Assembly (NCBI GenBank): GCA_002105175.1
Contig: MCGE01000029.1
Coordinates: 248,001 to 312,000, forward strand
Length of the DNA: 64,000 bases
From: Absidia repens
Taxonomy: Eukaryota; Mucoromycota; Mucoromycetes; Mucorales; Cunninghamellaceae
Reading direction: 5' to 3'
Shown here: one piece after another, positions 12,052 through 23,235 of the stretch
Layout of the letters: every line of letters begins with the position of its first letter
How positions within the stretch are numbered: the first letter of the stretch is position 1
Notes under the pieces: generated by a model
Seen by the model: the letters and a program-made list of their open reading frames with translations, nothing else
The model's database searches: none
Told to the model about the DNA's origin: nothing
Position numbers and translations under genes: made by a program

Positions 12052-12943
12052 CTATAACCGAATCCATGCAGTACACGTCGCCTTTGTATCCAGTGGCTGT
12101 TGTGTTTGTTCTCTATGTGACTTTGAAGTAGTGTTTGCCTTCTTCTGATGCTGGTATTGTTTCCTCATTCCTGTTGTAAAGAATCGAAAGAAGAAGAAGA
12201 AGGAGAAGGAGGTGGTCAGTGAGTGAAGTGATCCGCTGCGTTTCTTTTCTGACGAATGTGCTGGTCTTGAAGGTGAAGGTGTACTGGTCATCGGATAAGT
12301 GTGGAATCCATCTTGCTTCTTTGGAAGGCACGGCGAGTCATACTTTTTGCCGGTAATAACCGCACCGCTATCTATAGTCGGCACGAAATTGTCGGTGGCA
12401 GTGCGGGAGGTGGTCGCTGTCGCGGTGGCGGTGATGGCTTCGGCTATCTTGTGCAATGATGCAAAACATGATGTCGGTGACGTGATGGATGCTTTCAATG
12501 GTGAATCGATTCGGATCATACAGCTGTCGTCATGGTAGTGGTCGTTGTCGTATTGAGATGAGTTAAAATAATCAAAAGGGTATATGGTAGACCGGTTAAA
12601 AGACTCACGATATGATTGCTTGATCAAAAAAAAAAAAAAGGGAGTACGATAAGAAAATGATTCAAATTCCGAAAAAAAACAATATGCCATTTTTGGGTCA
12701 TTTCGAAGTTTTTACCTCGTGAGGATCAACATCAGATAGATAATGATAAAACTGTGGTCGCCTTGAAGAAAGTGTAGCGAAAGACATCTTTGGAGTAGAA
12801 CACTCGATAGTAGTGCTTCGTCTTGAGGGAGCTGTAAAGGTGTAAGATGAATAACGGCGTGCTGCAGTGATGGCCGGGGGATTGTCACATATGGAGTCGG
12901 TGTATTGATAATTTGTATGTTCTTTTAAAAGAGAATAGCTCAT
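12052..12943 (-). CDS. Hypothetical protein, Ser/Thr-rich
   Basis: Two exons, 12943-12716 and 12618-12052, joined in phase 0, give 264 residues. The product starts MSYSLLKEHTNYQYTD. It is polar, Ser/Thr/Tyr-rich and mostly disordered, with an Ala/Thr stretch (AITATATATTSRTAT) and no membrane segment apart from a Phe run encoded by a CTT/TTC repeat (SFSFFFFFRFF). No domain was recognised. The Phe run could lie in an unrecognised intron, and the last ~45 residues are then uncertain. Confidence 0.5.
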
Positions 12944-13108
12944 TTTGGAAAAATGATTTAATATTGTTTATAAAAAGGGAGTATGTATTGTATAAAGAGA
13001 GAATGTGAAAAAAAAGGAAGAGAGAAAGATCGTAATTTTTATTTGATTTTTACGAGGTTGATCACGCACAAATCATAGAAAAACATAGTTCTAAATTAAG
13101 CACCATTA

Positions 13109-13536
13109 CTACATAATCGTACAGTATTGTTCACTATGGTCAGTTGAAATCATGGCCGGATCGCGTGGATTGACAAACGACATTTCAGCTTTGTAAATTC
13201 GACGACCGCCACGCTCTTGGTAAACGGCTTTCATGAATCCAGAGGCATCTTGAACGTTATCGAATTGCACATTTAGCGACGCTTTTTTTTATTTAAGAAA
13301 AATCATAACAATGAGTCAACAACGATTCTTCTTCTCATTCTGCATTCACCCAATTGCATTATACACCGAATTGACTTACTACGATGACCATGATATTTTT
13401 CTGCTATGGGTTGAATTTCTGGGTATCTTAATTTCAAAGCACTTTTATAATCATAAAATGTATCATTATGGTTCATGACGTTTGGTTTGATTTGGGTTTT
13501 CGAGGAAAAAATGTGACATTTTTTTTCGACTACCAA
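13109..13536 (-). CDS. Small protein with C-terminal CaaX-like motif
   Basis: Two exons (13536-13380 and 13281-13109) give about 109 residues. The first exon encodes NDTFYDYKSALKLRYPEIQP and the second NVQFDNVQDASGFMKAVYQE, then MSFVNPRDPAMISTDHSEQY and the end CTIM. CTIM fits a CaaX prenylation box with Met last, which would predict farnesylation and membrane attachment. The donor GTAAGT and the phases fit well. I recognise no family. It is too short for a Ras GTPase and does not look like a G-gamma subunit. Confidence 0.6.
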
Positions 13537-14139
13537 TTTATACTCATTTGTTGTTTTTGGATGATTTTCCTTTTCTAGTCGTTGACAATTTGATCACTGC
13601 TGACACAATCAACCACCTTTATGCTGTAGTGTAAATAAAACAATGACGCCTTCTATAAATAGTTCAATGCTATAGTGAGAGGTATTACCATGTAGTTATG
13701 ATATCATACCGTTTTTACACAGAAACAACAGGGACAAATCATTCACGCCCCGACCTTTCACATTTCTCTGCGGCGGCCGGCAAGCTTGAAGCTCTTCTCC
13801 TTTTTAACTATTGAAGACATTCATTGAAGGTATATGAAGCTTATTTTTCATTGTATAATAAACTAAAATAGTAGCCTATTCTATGGTTTGTAATAAAGTA
13901 TTCTACTTTGAAAAGGGTGGTGAGATAAACCTTTCTAAAACAAATGACAAAGCTGCTTTGCAGCGAAGAGGTATACTAAATTAGGCCAATCTGGCTTGCT
14001 ATAGAGAAAAAGACAACCTGAGATTAGAACCGTCCACTTGGTGATATCTCATTGTGTTGATAATATAAAACTAAGGGACGTACAAAAAAGGAGGGGTTCA
14101 TTTGTTTCCACCACCAAGTCCTCATGAGGGCGACCACGA
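13537..14139. other. Intergenic spacer
   Basis: The upstream flank of the small CaaX-like gene, followed by AT-rich sequence. Nothing recognisable until the repeat copy near 14140. Confidence 0.5.
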
Positions 14140-14940
14140 AAAAAATATATTTTAAAACCCGCCCACATGAATATTTATTTTCGCCTGATTTTTATTTTCA
14201 CACTCTCTTTCTTTTTTCCTTCGCTTTTTTTTCTTCATCATTCAACTTTTTTGAGGTCACGGTGGACTTAGATTAGTATCAGGACTAGTTTAGAAGCGTT
14301 TTCAGCTCAGAGATTACAAGATGCATGGGGAAACCCTTCCATTTTGGATTCAGGATTTGAGACCACCATTAGCTGGCTCTTTGAAGTCTTCATTAGCTTA
14401 GTTTAGTGTTAGTTTGTCCCTAGCTTGAATATACATCTCAATAAAATATGTCTCTTTTTACATGCTTCAATGAAAAATGTCTCATCCGTCTCTTTCATAA
14501 CTTGTGCAATAGATCTCTGTTTTACTACTATTAGTCTTTTTCCTGACTTGTGCAATAGATCTCTGTTTTACTACCATCACTTGTTTTTATTAGTTTTGGC
14601 AGTTGTTGTGCTTCAATAAAAGATATTCCTTAAACTATCCCTTAACTTGTAAAAATATAGTAAAACCCTTTTTATCATTGTCCTGTTGGATTAGTGTAAA
14701 CCATTCATCAGGTCTCCCGCCGGTCACCTTCATGCAACCGCATATAATTTCATGTTAATAGGAACCTCCGTTCTTAGTTTAGTATCCATATATTCCTTCA
14801 AATAAAAGATGTCCTTTTTATTAACCATCCTCTGACGTCTTATATAATGAGCAATACCGTTTCTGCGGTAGTCTATCCACTGAAACCATCCCCCCGTCCC
14901 TAGAAACTCAGCAACTGATTCACGGTTCCAGGCCACTTAA
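14140..14940 (+). repeat. Dispersed repeat family, copy 2 (plus orientation)
   Basis: It begins at CCCGCCCACATGAATATTTA and passes the core CATGGGGAAACCCTTCCATT near 14318. It then carries successive subrepeats, each with a poly(A)-signal-like motif: CTCAATAAAATATGTCTC, then CTTCAATAAAAGATATTCC, then TTCAAATAAAAGATGTCC. CTTGTGCAATAGATCTCTGT occurs twice in a row near 14501 and 14545. It is non-coding. Confidence 0.75.
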
Positions 14941-15064
14941 TATGCAACGTTGATCTACTACCAGGACACACATATATCCACAGGAACAATTGCCATTTTT
15001 TTTATTTCTATATTCTACACCCCATTCGACAAGACAATCAAACATATGGGAGTGACTAGTGATA

Positions 15065-15380
15065 AAAATATGAAACATGTTTTATTTATATGTGAATATC
15101 AACAATGCTAACTAACACTAAGCTAAGCTAATGACAGTCCCAGAACATAAATATCAAGGTGAGGCTCATCTAATGGTGGTCGCCATTCTTGAATCCAAAA
15201 TGAAAGGGTTTCCCCATGAATGTCTGTGCTGCATTTTGCAAAATGCCCCTGATTCAGATTCTAACACTATTCCCAAGATCATCATCATTCAATGATACCA
15301 TTATAAAAAAAAAAACGAAAACGAAAGCAAAAAAAAAATGGAGAGCAAAAATAAATTAATCATGTGAAGCGGAGTATGTC
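15065..15380 (-). repeat. Dispersed repeat family, copy 3 (minus orientation, short)
   Basis: It contains the core ATGAAAGGGTTTCCCCATGA near 15201 and the flanks TGCAAAATGCCCCTGATTCA and CTAACACTAAGCTAAGCTAA. It sits just downstream of the rolling-stone-like gene. The subrepeat array seen in longer copies is mostly missing. Confidence 0.75.
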
Positions 15381-15463
15381 AAAAAACAAAAACAAAAAGC
15401 AATTAGGGCCAAATCAATGTATGTATTGTTTATTATGTAAAGTCCCCCCATAAAAAAAACAAA

Positions 15464-16951
15464 CTATTTCGCCAACTGATCTGTTGAGGAAGTGCCACCA
15501 AACGTGATCTGAGAAGCAATACTACTTTCAAAGGGCATGAAATTGGACTTGTCATTTTCTTCGTCGATGATGGTAGCGCCTGTTTTTTCCGTTCCATCGG
15601 CGTCTGATTGCTTTGGCGCCCATTTATCACGGATCGCATGAAGTCCCACTTGCAGAAAGAAACATAACGTAATAAACACACCAAGAGCAGCATAATACAT
15701 TGCTGCTGTTCCAGGATAACTCCAATCCATAAAGGAATACACCCACCAATGATCCCTAATGAAGTAGAAGAAAAAAAAAATTAAATTCAAGGAGATCGAA
15801 AGGAGGGGAGGGGAGCGAGCGAGCGGGCAAAGTCGTCAATCCACTCTACTTTTTTTTTGGGGGGTATAAAAAGAAGAAGTTTTGCCCGTCAAACACACTT
15901 ACGTAGCATAATAAATAAAGGCGAGACCGATATAAAATACAATGGTGAGGAGAACCAAGAGACACATCCGTTTATGTAGAATCATTCGATTCAATACCAC
16001 ATCCACCATCATCATGATCAGAGAAGCTCCGTGAACCGAAGGGGTGAGCCACCATTCCATGGGCGGGTTTGTTTCAGCTAAAGGGAAGTCATTAATGAAT
16101 GATCCAGTTTTTTTTTTTTTTTTTTTTTTTTTCTTTACTCCTCAGTCAATTCGTTTTTTTTTTTTTTTTTGGTGGTACCTTTTGCCACGAAATCGGAGGA
16201 TAATAGGACCCAGTAGACAATAGGGGTCACTAAACTTTTTTATTTTTTATTTTGACAAAAAATATAAAGAAGTAGTGATTAGATTTGACATTTATGCATC
16301 ACTCAATGGTTGATTCTTACTTAAAGGTGATATTGGTGTGATAAAGATATACATAAAGATGGTTCCATATGGCAGATTGATACAAGAACGAGGTGGGACG
16401 TCTTGATGATGAGATGTATCGAATATGATGATAAAATGATGTCTACAGATAAATAATAATAAAAAAAAAAACAAGGAGCTGGATTAGTAGTTGGCATAGT
16501 AATATATAAAAGTGGGTTTCATTGATGGGTAGGAGAAGACGGGCAAGGAGGTTTTGGGGGGAGGGAGGGTTGTTATGGAAAAAGGGGCGGTGTTTAAAAC
16601 TCCAAAGGGGAGGGAGGGAAAATGGGGGGGGGGGAGGAGGAGGGGAGAATGAAAAATAAAATAAAAGTAAATTTGCATTTTTACCAAAAAATAGGCATGA
16701 AGACCAATAAAGGTTAGGTACGTGAAATAAGCAAAATAATGTGAGAACTGATATTGAGTAGCCATCCACCATACAGAAGCCCATTGCACTGCTCCAGAGT
16801 ATAACACTAGAATTAATCGAATACATAAAAATGTTTTGGTGGACACGAAATGTGAGGTGACAGCACGTTCGGGTTGGAATTGATCAAACCCAAACCATTG
16901 GATAAAACTTGATGTGGATGACGATACAATCACTTCATCCTTAAAAGCCAT
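15464..16951 (-). CDS. Rolling-stone-like / FAR-17a-AIG1-like multi-pass membrane protein
   Basis: Five exons (16951-16685, 16442-16321, 16234-16179, 16077-15903, 15755-15464) with matching phases give 303 residues. There are about six hydrophobic helices, starting with FLCIRLILVLYSGAVQW and then FAYFTYLTFIGLHAYFL. The family-typical part lies in exons 4-5: TPSVHGASLIMMMVDVVLNR, then VFYIGLAFIYYA, then WWVYSFMDWSYPGTAAMY. The histidine-glycine in a helix, the Asp two turns later and the DWSxPG ending are typical of this integral-membrane family. Its animal relatives act in myoblast fusion or as lipid esterases of hydroxy fatty acid esters; a role for the fungal member is inference. The C-terminal tail is hydrophilic. 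Confidence 0.75.
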
Positions 16952-17268
16952 TCTTCTTTTTTTTTTTTTTTATAAAGACAAAAATAAAGTAATAATAATA
17001 AGAATAACAGAGGGAATAAGAAAACACAAAAGACAGATAAAAGTGGTAAAAGAAGAGAAGGAAAAAAGAGGTACACACATCCTTGTTCCTTTTTTTTTTT
17101 TTTTTATTTCAAGAATAGACATTTAGGGAGTTCAAATCAAAAAAATGAAATAAAATAAAAAAACATGATATATATATATATAATATAATATAATAATGGC
17201 ACATAAAAAGTAATACAACTTTTGCTATACTATGGAATTGATCTAAGTTAAATACAATACATTAAAGA
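16952..17268. other. Short spacer between tandem genes
   Basis: It holds two T-runs (near 16955 and 17090) before the upstream gene's 3' end. The first immediately precedes the ATG of the rolling-stone-like gene on the minus strand. Confidence 0.5.
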
Positions 17269-18306
17269 CTACTGTTGCCCATTGTTGCCTTTTCGACGCC
17301 CCTTGTACCGGATGCCATTCATGTTTGCAGTGCTTGAGGATGATGAGGTGGAGATTACAGAAGATTCCGAAAAGTCGAGATCATCATCCAATGGAGTATG
17401 GTCATGGGATAATGTTGCTGTTGTTGCTGAGACATTTGCGGGGACAGATGGATCCTGCTGAATTGGATGGTGGTGTTGGTTGTAATAGGAAGGTGGATGA
17501 GATGGTGGTGATGGCGGTGACGTCGCGGAGGTCAAAGAGGTGTTGACGGTAGTAGTAGTAGTGAGCATACGACAATGTTGGCATCCATTCAATGTTGTTT
17601 GAATACGAGTTTTGTTTTGATCCGATCGATATCGCGCGAGACCATTTTTACCCCAGATCAACACTCCAGCAGCAAAAATCATCCACCACATCAATAAATT
17701 GCCCATCAACGTTGGCCACACACCGCCGTAAAAAGCGCCGATAGTCATCACCGAATCCATGCGCCATAACCAGTAGATGATTTCACATACCTTGAACCAT
17801 ATCTTGCGATTCCATTGCTGTCCATGGCTTGATTTGCGTATGGCTGTTCCATTGTCGTCCGTCGTGCTTGGGCAGTATAGATCCTCCGAGTCCGTGGCAC
17901 GCCAAGCAAAAAGAATGAGAAAGACACCAACATCAAATGCCAGATGGAAGGTTGCAAACATAAATGTGTCGCCAAGAGGAAGCCATTCATTGCCAAAGGT
18001 AATACCCCACAAATAAAACGTGCCATAACGATCATCCACACCAATGTCAGGCAAGTGGTCACCGCTAGGGATAAATTCGGCATGGAACCAAGGAAGACAT
18101 AGGAACGACAGGGTAAAAAGGAATGTTGTATAAAATACTACCGGCATCATAGCAGGGAATTGGAAGAAGCGAAGGAGCCACGCAAGGGCTTGCCGTTCAA
18201 TGCATTCGTAAGGACCTGCATAAGGATTCGCATCCAGATTATGGAGTGAGAGCATGATGTGAGCGGAAGGTGGCATGTCAGTTTTCCTGTAAATATCGTC
18301 GCCATT

Positions 18307-18343
<37 letters not shown>

Positions 18344-20515
18344 CCCATTGTCTTTAAATCGGTATACACTTTCGGACCCAATAAAAGAAGAAGCATAAAA
18401 GCCAATCCCAATACAGCGGTATACTTGAACTACCAAAAAAAAAAAAGTAAAATGACAGTTGGTATAATGAAGAGCACCTCCTTTTTTTTTTTTTTTTTTT
18501 TTTTTGTCGTCCAACAATACCATCACGCTTCCTCCCCCTCCCCTCTCTCTCCCCTTCCGACTTCTCCTTTTTATGTTCCCTTTTGCCTCCTATTATTTAT
18601 ACCCATATTGACTTACTATGTTTGCCACACTTGTTCCAATAAGCCATTCACCAAAACCACCACCAATCATGAGGCGGACACCATCCACACGGAAAAAGAT
18701 TTCAGATTCGCCCACTTGACCATCAGGAGCGGTGACTTCAACACGGAGAGAATGTGTAGTAATATCATCAAAATCTTCAGGTGACCATGGGGTAGTCCAG
18801 AGCGGAGGCGACGACGCAGTTGTTCCTTTGTTGCCGCTGTAAGTTGTTGGAAAAGGATGACGTTTGTTGTCAACGAATACGCGCACCTTGAGAGTCGATG
18901 GTTCATGGGGCGAGAAGATCAAAAACCGCATATGAGTGCTGTCGAGAATCCGATGGGTAGGTTCCTTTTCATTCAGAAAGTATCGACCATCCTTTGGGTT
19001 CGTGATCAAGATAACAGGTGGGAGTTGTAGTTTATCAGGCCAGAGAATAGTGTTGTTGTCTTCCAAAGGGAATCGATAAGGATCATCATTCCTTGGTTGC
19101 ACCGCATCTAAAGGTAATTCTACATCCACGAAGGAAACAAGATCATGATCTACTGCCACGATACGATAAACACCATGGTCCTTCATATCGCCAAGTTCCA
19201 ATTCCAGTGATTTTGTAGCTGTGTGGTAGGATTTCAGTATATCACCTAGTCCTACGATACCAAATTGGTCAATTTTTGTCCCGATTCATGCAAAAAATAT
19301 TCTTGTGAACATAAACAAAAACAAAAAACAAAAAAAAAAAAAAACGCACTTACCAAACGCAAGTCGATGTAGATGACCGCAAAAGTATATACTTGTTTGC
19401 CGCAAAAGATCCTGGAACGTGCGACCCAAACTTGATTGACCAAATACCATTGTCGTTGTAGGATAATGAGTAAACTATATAAAAAAGAAATGAGTACCAT
19501 CGATTTTGGTATCCATATTATCCGTGTGCTTACCAAAAATGTATGATTGAAAGTTGTTTCATCTAGCAAAGTTGATTCAAGCCGATCCATTGTGTTTGTA
19601 GTAACATAACCATAAAAGTTCAGAGGCCGAGCGGGACCTTTTTTGGGACTATGGTACGAAAATGAAGGTTTAAAACAAGGGCGATTTTTTTTCTTTTTCT
19701 ATTCAGTTTTCTCATTTACCAGGCATCCATAGCCACAAATCGATAATTCCCATAGTTCTGCTTCATTTGCCAAGAGTACACGCCTTGCCCTTCTTCCAAC
19801 AAATGAGCGCTTTTCCCAAAGGTACGATACAAGTTGACATTGGATTCCCAGGAAGGCATATCAAAACAATCATGATTGCCACGCATATCATACCACGGTA
19901 AACCATTCTCTTGACCATTGGTGGTGCCCTGATCAATGGCGTTTTTATAGAGCATCCATTCTTCTTCGTATTGTACAGTCTTGATATCACCCACATCTTT
20001 TGCATCTGTCAGGTCACCTGTCACTACCACAAAAGAAGGTCTATATAAAATGGATATTAGTTTTTATGTATCATAATAAGGAAGAAGTTTCTTACCTAAC
20101 CACAGGAAGTACCGACTGGACGAAATGGAGAAAACGTTCCGTTTGTGACCGAAATTTGGAGATATGTAGATCAGAGACCTGTCAAGCAAGAAAACGTTAA
20201 TCTACAGAACGTATATGGAATTACATATGCTAATAAACTTACTTGAATAAAGTAAAATAAGTTGGAGGGTTCATCAGAAAGTAGTGTATCGTCGATCAAG
20301 GGGTTTTCAATTTCAGTCGTCAGAGAACCGATATCTTGTGGTGGTGGCGTTTGTTCTGAAGTGGCAGTTTGGTGTTCATCAACTTGATGAGGGTATTGAG
20401 AAGGTGCTGTAGTGTGTAGAGGTTTCCTGAATATATAGTTCAAGTGGATAGATTGTAAAACACAAAGGAAAGTAAGTCCAAGGCAGAGCCAGGTACTACT
20501 TGATAGTGCTTTCAT
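17269..20515 (-). CDS. TMEM62-like membrane metallophosphoesterase
   Basis: Seven exons (about 20515-20243, 20178-20097, 20040-19720, 19648-19534, 19474-19354, 19251-18617, 18429-17269) give about 902 residues. An N-terminal signal anchor (STWLCLGLTFLCVLQSI) precedes a calcineurin-like phosphoesterase domain with its metal ligands: VSDLHIS, VVVTGDLTDAKD, WYDMRGNHDCFD, and later FTHYPTTTM and CGHLHRLAFG. The segment MDACPKKGPARPLNFYGY is typical of TMEM62. A beta-rich middle region and about seven C-terminal helices follow. A Gln run (CAA/CAG repeat near 18305-18350) follows the first of these helices. The substrate is unknown. I chose the second ATG (20515) over 20554 because it lies next to the hydrophobic anchor; both are in frame. 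Confidence 0.9.
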
Positions 20516-20655
20516 TTTTTTTTTCCAAGGACGGAAGAGACGAAAAAGAACCAAAAAAATCCCGGGGTTTAAAATATTAAAAAAATAAGGGAACCTTCCA
20601 ATGATTTATTTTTAGATTAATTTTTTTTTTTTTTTTTTTCCTTCTTATCGCTCAA
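20516..20655. promoter_or_regulatory. Shared divergent promoter region
   Basis: Only about 140 bases separate the start codons of the TMEM62-like gene (minus) and the bZIP gene (plus). Each start codon is preceded on its own strand by a T-rich run (20513-20524 read on minus, 20623-20639 on plus), so the region probably drives both genes. Confidence 0.5.
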
Positions 20656-21529
20656 ATGTCATCTTCAGATTCTTCCTTACGCAGCAAAGCAAATGTCAAC
20701 AAGCGAACAAGCAGTGGTCGTCGTCGAACGTTCTCCACTGAACAACGAAAAGATCGCAATCGGCAAGCTCAAGCCGCCTTCCGGGAACGCCGATCTCAAA
20801 CCACCAAAACATTGAAAGAGACGATATTGGAGTTACAGTCGACGGTAGAGCAACTGCAGCAAAGCATTATCGAAGCCAACGGACGGGCCGAGAAAGCTGA
20901 ACAACGATGCCAAATTTTACAGGACGAAATTCAGTATGTAAACACTTCGCTGAGCTGCTTTTTGACTTCACCTTCACTGCCGTGCTGTAAGTTTTGTCAA
21001 CTCACATATTCTCTTTTTTTTTTCCCATCTACCAAAAATGACACTCTACTTTATTTTTTGCGCTTTTCTCATAACTTTTTCCTTTTTTTTTTTTTTGTAG
21101 ACACTTCGCCACAGCTACTTCAATCCAGTACAATATCTCCAGTAACGAATATGGCGCCCATCTACCAGCAAGAATCATGGACTCCGACAGATACTAAGAT
21201 CCTCTCAACCTTATTACTGAATCAGTGGAACAAATCATGCGACCAAGACCTACCTATCAAGCCAATATCTGTCAATTTTCTAGGCGAGTCAACGTTTTAA
21301 CTTTATTAATATATATGAAAAAAAAAAAACAGAACTCTGTCATCCTAGGACCTTTTTTTTTTATTACTATTGTAGATAAATCCATGACGGACGACGAACA
21401 AACGACGCCAGTCTTTCAACTGCCTCCCAACGATGATGACTCTTTACTAGGCAAGTGAAAAAAAAAGAAAAGCTGGTATGTATTATTGAGCATTTGATCC
21501 TAGTCTCTTTTTTTTTTTTAATAGTTTGA
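20656..21529 (+). CDS. AP-1/Yap-like bZIP transcription factor
   Basis: Four exons (20656-20986, 21101-21283, 21376-21450, 21525-21529) give about 197 residues. The basic region RKDRNRQAQAAFRERR (about 32-47) carries the fungal AP-1 signature NRxAQxAFR. A heptad region follows (TLKETILELQSTVEQLQQSI, to about 92). The protein should dimerise and bind DNA in the nucleus. Introns 2 and 3 begin with GC rather than GT (TAG|GCGAGT and TAG|GCAAGT); with these removed the frame continues into DKSMTDDEQTTPVFQLPPND and ends two codons into the last exon. If intron 2 is kept, translation ends soon at FLGESTF. It is smaller than Yap1 and I see no C-terminal Cys-rich redox domain. Confidence 0.85.
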
Positions 21530-21869
21530 TGGTAGCGAATGCTGTAAGCAAATCTAATATGATCTCCCTGTCTCCTTCCTGTAAATTTTGGATAGTGTTA
21601 GAATTTTATTGTAGATGAGATAGATCCTCCTTCCCTTATTTAGATCTTACTTTATACATATATATACTTTTTTTTTTTGTTACAATTCGGAAATAAACAC
21701 TTTTTTATCATACGCTCCTATGGGTTTTATAAAGCCATCTTTTATACTATGATACTGTGCGCGACTATATAGGAAGAGAGGCGGTAGCATGTGATTCGAG
21801 AAATACGATCTATGGTGGTGCAGTTCTGCAAGAAATTTCAAAACATTCTGGCACCTGCAAAACAGTGAT
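21530..21869. other. 3' flank of the bZIP gene
   Basis: AT-rich, with T-runs. Nothing coding. Confidence 0.5.
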
Positions 21870-21987
21870 CTACTGGGCATCAGGGGAAGGAGGTTGTTGA
21901 AGTGTGGTTTTTGACCTTAATAGACGGCTTTTTGGACTCGACTGACTTCAGATTGGTGTTCAATTTTATTATTATTAGAATACCATA

Positions 21988-22047
<60 letters not shown>

Positions 22048-23130
22048 ACCTGTATACAAACGTCCATTAAAGTAGAGGCTACGCTAGTGGAAGGGTTGAG
22101 GTTGATTGATATGAATGGTGGGGCAGGAATATGGCCCCGTTTCATATTAGGCGACTTACAGTTGTCAATCAGTCGCTAGGTGTCAATAGGTGGAGGAAGT
22201 TGTCAGATAAGCTAAAAAGCTGAGTGAAACGACTAGTTGAGCAGGGAATATTGATATTTTTTATAGTAGACAATCTAAGATTGTCACCCAGTCCCTGTGT
22301 CTTTGAGGGTGAAAGAGCCATAATGGGTGAACTAGGAATCAAAATTTTGATAGCACATTCACCAAACTTCTACAATTGTGACATTACTTATTAACAAATG
22401 GGTCATATGAAAGCTAAGAAATAAATATATTTTATTGAAACATACTGGTAGATACTAAAACTAAAGACAAGGGGTTCAATGGCAACAAGGGATTTAGTGG
22501 AAAGATCTATTGAAAGAGGCATGAGGGAACCTAAGGTGAGAAGTGAAAAATTGTCAACACTAATCTAAAGGGACAATTTTAAGATGGTGGGGCAAATATA
22601 CTGCATTGTACAGTACTTGGGAAAGACCTAATGAACATCCGGACATCCTTCATTGAGACGCAACAGGTGATCCAAGCTAAAAAAGGTGATCCAAGCTAAA
22701 AAAGCGACAATAGTAAAAATGGGAATACATTGTACAAGACATGAAAAAGACTATTGGGACATTTTTCATTGAAACAAATAGAAATCTTTATTTTTGTTGT
22801 ATATACAAGCTATGGACAAACTAACACTAAACTAAGCTAATGATGATTCCAGAAAGCCAACTAACGGTAGTGCTAAATCCTGGATCCAAAATGAAAGGGT
22901 ATCCCCATGCAACTTGTAATCCCTGAGCTGAAAACGCTTCTAAACTAGTCCTGATGCTAATCTAAGTCCAGCAAAACCTTATAGGGCCACAAATGAGAGG
23001 AATTTGGGAGAAGAAGAAAAGAAAAAGAAGAGCGAAAAAATGAAAATAAAACCACGTGTGCGGCATTTGAACTATTTTCTGTGATCGTTTTTCTCAAGTG
23101 TTGGGTTTTGGGCAAGCGGACGGGATTTGA
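21870..23130 (-). repeat. Dispersed repeat family, copy 4 (minus orientation, long)
   Basis: It contains GGAGGTTGTTGAAGTGTGGT (about 21888), shared with the copy at 24730. Several subrepeats follow with TATTTTATTGAA(A/G)CATA, then the core ATGAAAGGGTATCCCCATGC near 22890 and a CCACGTG-like end near 23055. A run of about 55 A (about 21990-22045) interrupts it. A 19-base unit, GGTGATCCAAGCTAAAAAA, is duplicated in tandem at about 22668-22705. Confidence 0.7.
21990..22045 (+). repeat. Long homopolymer A run
   Basis: An uninterrupted run of about 55 A, the longest homopolymer in the window. It lies inside or at the edge of a dispersed repeat copy, so a retrotransposed tail or slippage is possible. 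True length is hard to know from assembly. Confidence 0.8.
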
Positions 23131-23235
23131 ATACCAAAACAATTTTTTTTTTTGTAATATTTTGGAAGGAGCACCACTTTTTTTATTTTCCTTCTTTTCT
23201 ATCCATCCATTCATTGTTTGATCCATCCATCCATC

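Noticed and set aside
17325..17584. ORFs overlapping the 3' end of the TMEM62-like gene
   Set aside because: Shadow frames of a repetitive Ser/Thr/Pro-coding stretch.
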